DNA from: Diabrotica undecimpunctata
Taxonomy: Eukaryota; Arthropoda; Insecta; Coleoptera; Chrysomelidae
Assembly (NCBI RefSeq): GCF_040954645.1
Contig: NC_092806.1
Coordinates: 6,696,001 to 6,760,000 of the forward strand
Length of the DNA: 64,000 nt
Direction: 5' to 3'
Numbering within the stretch: position 1 is the stretch's first letter; each line of letters opens with the position of its first letter. The notes under the pieces were generated by a model. That model saw only the letters and a program-made list of their open reading frames with translations, did not search any database and was not told the origin of the DNA. Of this stretch, positions 56,758 to 64,000 are shown one piece after another. The position numbers and the translations under genes are program-made.

Positions 56758-57302
56758 CAACTATTTCTTATAGATTCGTTGGTCTTCCGTTTTAGCCTTG
56801 ATGTTTTAGCGCTTCTTCTCAAATAATCCATTTCAACTGGCAAAAATCTTCTCTTCAGGTCTGCATTAGTTGTCCATACTTCAGAGCCATAACAAGGAAC
56901 TGATTCAATCATGGTTTGCCCTATTCTTTTTTTGTTCCTCTTGGAAATATTGCGATCCCACCATAAGAAGTTCAGACATCGTACAATTTTACGTCCCTGA
57001 TTAATTCGGTGTTTAATTTCGGTTTCTCCCAAGCCGTTCTTATCAATGAGTGGATCTAAATATTTAAATTTTTTCACTTGTTTGATTTCCACGTCCTCGT
57101 CTATCAACACTTCAAACCTTGCATCTGAATTGATAACTAAATATTCTGTTTTCTTCATGCTGACTTGTAACCCCCATTTTACATATTCTCTGTATAGACG
57201 CGTTATCATAAATTCTAGATCATAAGAATCTTGAGCTAGGACGACTTGGTCATCCGCCAAGTTCAGGGAGAACAGTACGTCATTTCCTGTGGGGATTCCC
57301 AT
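56758..57302 (-). pseudogene. Family D LINE, RT catalytic region (right of the CR1 insertion)
   Basis: An open frame of 181 codons: LFSLNLADDQVVLAQDSYDL (catalytic box, LADD), WGLQVSMKKTEYLVINSDAR, KFKYLDPLIDKNGLGETEIK, SVPCYGSEVWTTNADLKRR and RRSAKTSRLKRKTNESIRNS, where the CR1 element cuts in. Further on the same protein continues at 54248-53960. The 5' RT is missing beyond 57302. Confidence 0.82.
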
Positions 57303-57316
57303 TCCCTCGAAGGCAT

Positions 57317-57354
57317 ATACATATAAAAACTTTTTTAAAAGTTTTTATATGTAT
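57317..57354. repeat. 38-bp palindrome
   Basis: ATACATATAAAAACTTTT and its complement around two central T. It stands between the family D fragment and the long-TIR element, with no assigned role. Confidence 0.85.
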
Positions 57355-57841
57355 TATAAGCTTCTTTTCTTCTCAAATTTGTTTTAAATGCTTTACTTGT
57401 TGCTGATAGACAAAAAAACGATAATTTACCGTTTTCTGACCTTAATTTGTTAGTAATTAAGTAATTAAGTCCAAAAAATTGACTGTAAGAAACATATAGA
57501 TTTTTGTTGCAGAATTTTTTTTTGTTGACTACTAAAACAACTGTCGTTTGCCTGGCCGGTTCAGTATCACAAACAGGCTACTTTTTTTGCTTATTTCTCT
57601 GGTCTATATTTGCATGTCTACAGATTGAACGAATTTAAAACGGAACATATAATTTAATATATGTCTGTTTGAACTGCATTTGAAATAGTGGACCAATATA
57701 AAACTTGGACAAAAATAAATCCATACCCGGTGATAGACATTGTATAAAATATCGTTCAACTATCTGTCTCCTTTAAAGGAAAGAGGAGCTTGCCTAATAG
57801 TCGGAGAGATAGAGCCGAAATTTTGAAGTTTGATGAAGTTG

Positions 57842-58376
57842 TAATTTTTTTCGGAAAAATTAACGATCGATAATATGGCTGAAAATTTGCTCAGAGTAAG
57901 ATCTTGGTATAACTAGACGAAATCTCAAAGGGCGGATGCGAGAGTGGATACATAAGGGGTGGCGGACAGGGATGAAATTGCAATTTTTTGGGGAAAAATT
58001 AACGATAAGTAATATGTCCGCCATTTTCATGGCTCATTATTTAGCCCCTAAAAACTCCAAATCCAAAAGATAAAACGGGGTCAAATGTACCACTTGCCTG
58101 CGCATTTTAGGTCTCGGTAACAATTTTCAAACTGATTTTATTATATTTTTATACCGATTGATTTGAAAATTTGTATGCTCACTTCTGTTACTATTCTGAA
58201 AAGCGTCAAGTAGAGTTTTCCTCAAAATTTTTCAAACAAATTTCCGTTAATGAAAATTTTTGTAATTTTTTGAGGTAAAATCTAATTTGTAGAATCCTTT
58301 CGATTTTCTGTCAGTTATACCATGAATTTTTCCAAAAATTTTCAAACGATTTTTCCGATAAGAAAAAAAAATTTAG
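57842..58376 (-). repeat. Left long inverted arm
   Basis: Inverted relative to 59495-60060 and to 13510-14090. It includes TCCGCC-containing and CGATCGTTAATTTTTC segments. The minus-strand ORF ends in it. Confidence 0.85.
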
Positions 58377-58900
58377 AAAAACTTAATAATAATATCACAT
58401 TCATTATCTGCTTCATTTTCAATCACTACTTCTCGAATTGATTCTGGCATCTGAGGTCCACTAAACCATTTGAATTTATATGTTTCATCTTCAAACTCCC
58501 AACCATGTTCTTCAACAATCAATTCTGTTGGTACTTTTTTATGAGCATTTGTCCAAATATTTGAAATATAATGGGCTCGCAGTAGATGTTGGTGTAATTC
58601 ATCTTGACATGGTGGTAAGCTTGAAGCATCGAAATTTTTTAGTTTTTTTTTTAAAGGCTCGTTCATATCATGCAACTTATACTGCCGGTTAAATAGTGAA
58701 AATCTGACATCGTTTACTTTTCTTTTTGGAATTGTTCTCGTCAGTCCTGTTCCATATAAGTGACATATGAAAGTTTCTAAGGTTTCAAAAACTTCATTAC
58801 AATCGAAGTCAGTTTCATCAAGTTGGATAAAAGCATCTTGATACTTATTACATTTAGCGCATGCGTCTAGAATTACTGATCTAAATGGAACGCGCATCAT
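58373..58900 (-). CDS. Uncharacterised transposon protein, truncated C-terminus
   Basis: A 175-codon open frame starting ATGATG at the 40-bp palindrome. It reads ETLETFICHLYGTGLTRTIP, NDVRFSLFNRQYKL, LPPCQDELHQHLLRAHYISN with IW, and EEHGWEFEDETYKFKW. I recall this order (E-LE-F-CHLYG, R-LF, LPPxxDxLxxHxxRAxYxxxIW, HGW) from uncharacterised proteins scattered in insect and cnidarian genomes that usually end in a Cys-rich tail; here the frame runs into the inverted arm and stops with IIIKFF, so any tail is lost. No catalytic motif is visible, so it cannot be called a transposase. No lesion inside the frame. Confidence 0.55.
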   Translation of the reverse strand: MMRVPFRSVILDACAKCNKYQDAFIQLDETDFDCNEVFETLETFICHLYGTGLTRTIPKRKVNDVRFSLFNRQYKLHDMNEPLKKKLKNFDASSLPPCQDELHQHLLRAHYISNIWTNAHKKVPTELIVEEHGWEFEDETYKFKWFSGPQMPESIREVVIENEADNECDIIIKFF

Positions 58901-60396
58901 TATTATTTTAATATTTTAAAATAATAATGATGCAAAATTAATGTCCAAACAGAATTTACTATAAATAAGTACAAAGTACATAAGTACAAAGTAAATTTCA
59001 AAACTTAAAAAATTGATAATTCCACTATTAAATTGATTTTTATTAATAATTATTTGTAAAATGTTAAAGGAATTCTACAAATTGAATTTTACCTATTGAT
59101 AAATATTTGATTATTAATGTAATAATAAATCAAATTTTTCTTATATCTGAACAACCATTATTTATGCAATATAAATTTAAAAACCTTTTTATTGTAATAA
59201 AAAATAAGTAAAATTACTATTTGTTATACCAAAAATATTTAATAGTTAACATTATAAAATTACTTTAATTTAATAAAATATCAAATATCAAACATTTATT
59301 CAATTAAAAATTAATTCGTAAAATATTTATATTTAAGAAAAAAATGTGATTTGTAAAGTAAATATGACTTTAGTTTGAAAAAAAAAACATTATCATAATA
59401 TCATTTTAAAACTACAAAATATTCTATAAAAGATTCAGACGATGACGTAGAGTTTTATCAAATGTTTTAGAAAAGTTTTTCTAATTTTTTTTTCTTATCG
59501 TAAAAATCGTTTGAAAATTTTTGGAAAAAAATCATGGTATAACTTACAGAAAATCGAAAGGATTCTATAAATTAGATTTTACCTCAAAAAATTACGAAAA
59601 TTTTCATTTACGGAAATTTTTTTGGAAAATTTTGAGGAAAACTCTACTTGACGCTTCTCAGAATAGTAACAGATGTGAGCATACAAATTTTCAAATCAAT
59701 CGGTATAAAAATATCATAATAAAATCAGTTTGAAAATTGTTACCGAGACCTAAAATGGGCAGGCAAGTGGTACATTTGACCCCGTTTTATGGCTCTCTGT
59801 ACCAACCCAGCTGTCCGCCCTTTTGGATTTAGAGTTTTTAGGGGCTAAATAATGAGCCATGAAAATGGCGGACATATTACTTATCGTTAATTTTTCCCCA
59901 AAAAATTGCAATTTCACCCCTGTCCGCCACCCCTTATGTATCCACTCTCGCGTCCGCCCTTTGGGACTTCGTCTGGTTATACCAAGATCTTACTCTGGGC
60001 AAATTTTCAGCCACATTATCGATCGTTAATTTTTCTGAAAAAAATTACAACTTCATCCCTGTATAGCCACCCCCTGTACCACGAGGGGCGTCCGTCTGTA
60101 AGGCAAAGTCTTAACCCAGTTACAATGAATATATTCCAATAGAGAAATGTCATATTACTGATCAGTTCAAAATTTCGGCTCTATCTCTTGGACTATAAGG
60201 AAGCGATAAGTGGTTTGACAGCATAATAACTGCTTGTGTAGTCTAGTTTTCACAGTGATTCTAGGCAACCTATTTGGGTGGAGTTTTGACTTGTTCTTGA
60301 ATGAATTCAGAATCCAGCAGCCCGCTGAAGTATTGGATTTTTATAATATAATTATTTGACAACCTTTTGTTGGCCAACCACCTAGAGCGGAGTTGA
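58839..60396 (+). repeat. Long repeat, copy 2 (matches 12732-14422)
   Basis: Collinear with copy 1; lacks the about 90-bp block with the hammerhead-like core (the corresponding point is about 59279). The AT-rich centre also carries a deletion relative to copy 1 near 58950. Confidence 0.85.
59495..60060 (+). repeat. Right long inverted arm
   Basis: Inverted counterpart of 57842-58376. The same DNA is at 13510-14090 in copy 1. Confidence 0.85.
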
Positions 60397-60449
60397 GCCG
60401 AAATACATTGATTTCGTATGTTCCGTTTTAAATTCGTTCAATCTGTATA

Positions 60450-61592
60450 TAAAAGAATATCGTAACATAGTTGTCTTTTATGCCAACTGTTTTAATTTTC
60501 AATGTTTTTTTATATATATTTTTTTTTCAAATATACAGAAAAAAGTAACGGCAATAATATACATCCTAACTATTTTTGTTTATATTTAAACTTATTGGGA
60601 TGTTTGATGTCTAATTTTTACTGTTTTTTTTTTTTGTTATAGTATAAAATTTATATTAATCTTATATCCCGTTGGTCAAGATTTTTATTTTATAAGAATT
60701 TTCATGAGTAGATAGTGGCCAATCTCATTAAATTTTTAGTGTAATATATCAAGCAAGCACAGAGGTTTTGATTAACGTGTTTAAATATAGTCTGGTATGA
60801 TTTATTTTTAATAGGATTTTTAAATTGCGTGATATGAAGCTCATTGTTTGGTGGTCGCTGTTAGTTTTGTGCTATTTATACCTAAAAATTTTAAGTACAA
60901 TAAAGTAGTGAAAAATGCAATGTTTTTTTTGTAATTAGGAATAGAATATTTTTAATGGAAATTTTTCACACCCATTTTGTAATTTATTTATTTATACCAA
61001 AAAGAAGTCCATTATCGATGTGCCTTTGTTTGAAAACTTTGCAATACGTTCTAATTTTTCGTGATCGCAAAATTGTTAAAGGAACATTTTTCTTTGTGAG
61101 AAATTAAGGGAGAGAGATTTTTAGCCAGTCCTGTGTTCTAAACAATGTCATATTCATTATCGGTTATGCAACAGAAATTTGGGTAATCGTTTTTGGAAAG
61201 CTCGGGGGATGAAACAACAACGAAGCGGCTAATCAACTTATGTGTTTTTACACCTTTTTTAGCTTTAGCTTGGACTGCTTATTGTATTTTCGTAGGGGAT
61301 TGAAATCTACTTAAGTGAGCAAAACGTTGTATAAATCGATTTGGAGTAATGAATACTGAGGCTAAATTATTTGGCAAACAAATAAAAAAATACCACAGTA
61401 GAAAGTATAAATAAAATCAAACACATAAGTAACGAAAAGAAGTTAAAAGAAATTTAACTTAGGAAAAAACTACGAAAAATAGACTTTTCGTTAAAATTAA
61501 TATTAAACTAATATACAGGGTGTCCAGAAACTCTTCTGACAAACGAAAACCCAATTCACCTTTCACAGAACGCTTCTATTTAGGATCGGAAT
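60450..61592. other. Gene-free AT-rich stretch
   Basis: No coding similarity. At 61515-61534 ACAGGGTGTCCAGAAACTC resembles one end of a mariner-type element, but no partner was found. Confidence 0.4.
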
Positions 61593-63045
61593 GCTCCTAA
61601 ACAGAGTCGAAGGGAAGTATTTTGTTCACATTTGATTGATTGGAGATTGCAATGACTTTATTTTTGTTAGATAGCGCAGTCGCAATTGTTGATTGTAAAA
61701 GTACAAGATTGTCCATGGTGCATCGATTTGGTCTGAAGCTCGATTGAAATTGGTCGAGGATTTTATTTTGTTTAAGGTACCAAAGTAATCTTTTATTACC
61801 CATTTTTCTACAAGTTTACATAATGTACAGGTGAGAGAGATTGGACTGTATGAGTTTAACGGGTCTAGGGATTGATCGCCTTTTTTGATTGGAATCGTTA
61901 GGGATTGTTTCCATAGTGATGGAAATTTTTGGGAAGACCAAATGTTATTGAACAGTTGGAGTATTTTCTCGTATGTATTTTGGTGAAGGTTTTCTAAAAA
62001 GATAGAGGGAATATCGTCAGGGCCTGCAGCTGAGCTTTTTGTCGAAAAAATGGCATCGTTTAGTTCTTGGAAACTGAAAGGTATATTAATGGTATGATTA
62101 GTATTGCAAGTTTTTTGAGTAGAATCAATTTCGTTATGTGAATTAGTAGGATTATTTAATTTATTAAGAAAGTGTTATCACTAATTTGTTTGTCATCTAT
62201 AATTATTTTGTCCTGAAAGGTGAGAGCTGGTAAAACGATTCCATGAATTTTGCTTACTGTTTTTTATTAAGCGTTTTGTTTTTGCTCTGAGGCTTTTGAA
62301 ATCTATTAAGTCAGCTAGAGTGCGAGATTTTCGGAATCTGTTTAAAGCTCTCTTGCTTTCTTGAATTGCTTTTTTACATGAGTCATTCCACCAGGGATAC
62401 ACTCCTCTGCGGACGAAACTATGCAATGGTTTAATTGTTATGTCTTCGTCTATGTTATTTTGATATTTGAGTACATCTTTGCGTCCTTTTTCAGCGTTTG
62501 AAGAGTTCTCAATTAGCATCTGAGATTTTCCATCTCGTTTATGTGTATTCCGATTTGACTGCATTGTTAGTAATGATAATGGGACAATAATTGCTATCGA
62601 ATAAGCTGTCTAGAGTATGCCAAGTTAGTAACGGGTGTATTTTGGGATCACATAAGCTTAAGTCTATTGATGAGAAGCTTCCTGACTGAATATGAAAGTA
62701 TGTGCTATTTGCTGTATTTAATTAGTTAAATAGTAAATAAGTTAATATCAGTATTGTTAATGGCATTTTCGATTATTTTACCTCTACCATAAGTATTTTT
62801 GGAGCCCCACATAGTGTTGTGTGTATTAAAATCTCCGACCATAATAAATGGGTCAGAAATTAGAAGGAATATATAATCTACATATTGTGATTTGTTCTGG
62901 ACATCATGCTGTTATAGCAACAGCTTCTAATGCAGTGTTTAGGTGAAGTTTACGGTGAAAAATTTCAGTTGACTCGAAAATTGATGTTCCTCCACTAGCG
63001 CGTCGGTGTGTAGTCGCGTAGAGAACATTTTATTTTGAAGATTTT
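61593..63045 (-). pseudogene. I/Jockey-type LINE, endonuclease to RT start
   Basis: Minus strand: ATTHRRASGGTSIFE, LHLNTALEAVAITA, a frame change, PFIMVGDFNTHNTMWGSKNT with YGRGKIIE (endonuclease), then scattered pieces to the linker frame 62564-62193 with RRGVYPWWNDSCKKAIQESK and KRLIKNSKQNSWNRFTSSHL. After a gap, the RT begins: NKRLLWYLKQNKILDQFQSS, FRPNRCTMDNLVLLQSTIA, ending at 61597 before the catalytic box. The GDFN(T/A)HN-x-WGS string points to the I/R1/Jockey side of LINEs. Many lesions; 3' half lost near 61593. Confidence 0.8.
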
Positions 63046-63238
63046 TATTAAATCGATTTTTTCATTTTTTCCTGTTTACGATGGGCGTTTTAGGGAGAAG
63101 CTGTAAAAGTAATAAACTTTTTTTGACATTCCTAAAAGTCCTAAAGTTGACATTCTCAGCAAAATTCAGCTTGTTAGTATGATTCTTAGAGGTCAAATCT
63201 CTGATGACTGGACTAATAAGTCACTTAAATATATATTA

Positions 63239-64000
63239 ATGGCCGACCGTGTAGACGACGTGGACATTATAACAAGAACTAGGGCGAGAACTGTGGAAAT
63301 CCTAACCGAGCTAGTAGCAGCAGCAGAACGAATGGGGTTACAGATAAATCAAAATAAAACCAAATTCATGGCGACTAACACAAACACAAGAGCTGGAAAT
63401 GTTGACACAAATTTAATCATCAATGACCAAAACTTCGAAGCAGTCAAAGAGTTCATATATCTAGGGACATCGGTTAACCCCAATAATAACACATCTGAGG
63501 AAATAAAAAGGCGAATAATAATTGCAAACAGGTGTTATCATGGTCTATCAAAGTACTTAGCTAACAAACGTCTGTCTCAAAAAACTCGTATAAGGCTGTA
63601 TAGAACACTGATAGTCCCCGTTCTCACATATGGATCAGAGGCATGGACGCTAACGAAAACAGATGAATCCGTTCTATCCATTTTTGAAAGAAAGGTGCTA
63701 CGCAAGATATTCGGAGCGGTCTGTGAGAACGGAATATGGAGGCGTAGATATAACTTTGAACTGCAGAATATCTACAAGCATACGCTTGGTGGTAAAGATA
63801 TTACCACTATAATTAAGCGAAACCGCCTGCAGTGGGCAGGACATGTAGCCCGGGCCCCTGAGTCAAACATGATAAAAAAGATTCTAACAGCGCAAACCGT
63901 GGGAATGAGAAGACGGGGTAGACCAAAGTTAAGGTGGATGGACGGGGTAACACAAGATGCCGAGAAGATCGGAGTCGGCAACTGGAAAATGCAAGCGAGG
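63239..64000 (+). CDS. RTE-type LINE (family A), C-terminal half, open to the window end
   Basis: 254 codons without a stop, continuing past the window. Beginning near the RT catalytic box (ADRVDDVDIITR, a disturbed FADDVDII), it reads GLQINQNKTKFMATNTNTRA, EFIYLGTSVNPNNNTSEEIK, ANRCYHGLSKYLANKRL, VPVLTYGSEAWTLTKTDESV, ICG-type IFGAVCENGIWRRRYN, RLQWAGHVARAPESNMIKKI and RRRGRPKLRWMDGVTQDAEK. The 5' part of the RT is truncated near 63230, so the first ATG at 63239 is accidental. The uninterrupted frame marks it as one of the youngest LINE copies here. It is the same lineage as 15826-16995. Confidence 0.85.
   Translation, partial: MADRVDDVDIITRTRARTVEILTELVAAAERMGLQINQNKTKFMATNTNTRAGNVDTNLIINDQNFEAVKEFIYLGTSVNPNNNTSEEIKRRIIIANRCYHGLSKYLANKRLSQKTRIRLYRTLIVPVLTYGSEAWTLTKTDESVLSIFERKVLRKIFGAVCENGIWRRRYNFELQNIYKHTLGGKDITTIIKRNRLQWAGHVARAPESNMIKKILTAQTVGMRRRGRPKLRWMDGVTQDAEKIGVGNWKMQAR

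Larger units (their letters stand above)
57619..60449. mobile_element. Unclassified transposon with long inverted repeats
   Basis: A perfect 31-bp inverted repeat (TACAGATTGAACGAATTT and on) at 57619-57649 and 60419-60449 encloses long inverted arms 57842-58376 and 59495-60060, about 90% alike, plus a further short block (GATAGAGCCGAAATTTT). The left arm lacks about 110 bp present in the right. Outermost TA on both sides would fit a TA target duplication. Between the arms lies one ORF on the minus strand and an AT-rich spacer. Copy 1 at 12732-14422 has the right half only and ends at GAGTTGA (60396 here), so the true right border is uncertain: either 60396 or 60449. Confidence 0.65.

Noticed and set aside
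61515..61534. ACAGGGTGTCCAGAAACTC as a mariner-type terminal repeat
   Set aside because: No inverted partner or transposase nearby in the window.

Overview
This window looks like intergenic or intronic DNA from a large, AT-rich arthropod genome, most likely an insect (beetle or hemipteran type). I infer this from the mix of elements: RTE-, Jockey- and CR1-type LINEs, Penelope-like elements (PLEs) with GIY-YIG domains, a tRNA-Ser-primed Ty3/gypsy-like LTR element, an FLYWCH-MULE, a mariner-like element with very long inverted repeats, a pogo-like element with a PHD-type finger, and long (TA)n tracts. I recognise no host protein-coding exon, rRNA or tRNA gene. The species cannot be named from the sequence.

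Layout. 0-2 kb: an RTE-like LINE 3' end, then the N-terminal part of an uncharacterised insect family. 2-7 kb: a CR1-like LINE split by a young 3.16-kb LTR element (identical LTRs outside a TG run, TATA target duplication, intact gag-protease frame, no reverse transcriptase). 7-11 kb: LINE scraps, a degraded gypsy reverse transcriptase and an antisense LINE. 12.7-14.4 kb: first copy of a long repeat seen again at 58.8-60.4 kb. 15.5-17 kb: PLE and RTE fragments joined tail to tail. 20.4-23.4 kb: two copies of one LINE lineage, here called family C. 26-29.4 kb: two PLEs pointing towards each other around a family C fragment, with a 133-bp near-perfect inverted repeat. 30.7-32.5 kb: a complete 1,712-bp MULE with an 8-bp target duplication. 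32.7-33.8 kb: a third PLE. 34.9-39.2 kb: RTE-type LINEs on both strands, one split by a family C insertion with an 11-bp duplication. 39.5-41.5 kb: mariner-like element. 43-45.5 kb: Jockey and family C copies. 46-47.5 kb: a decayed gene of the uncharacterised, possibly DDE-type family. 48.2-49.4 kb: RTE fragment. 49.7-52 kb: pogo-like transposon. 54-57.3 kb: a CR1-group LINE that split another LINE (family D). 57.6-60.4 kb: an unclassified transposon with long inverted repeats around an uncharacterised ORF. 61.6-63 kb: an I/Jockey-type LINE. 63.2-64 kb: an open RTE reading frame running off the window.

Functionally the window is a record of nested transposition rather than a gene neighbourhood. 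LINE, PLE and LTR copies need their own reverse transcriptases. The DNA elements need DDE transposases, of which only the MULE and mariner-like copies come close to intact. Points most worth a second look are the uncharacterised DDE-like family (1.5 and 46-47.5 kb), the long-TIR element, the hammerhead-like cores repeatedly placed beside (TA)n tracts, the repeat array in the LTR leader, and the complete FLYWCH-MULE. Family labels for LINEs rest on motif recognition by eye; boundaries given as round numbers are approximate.
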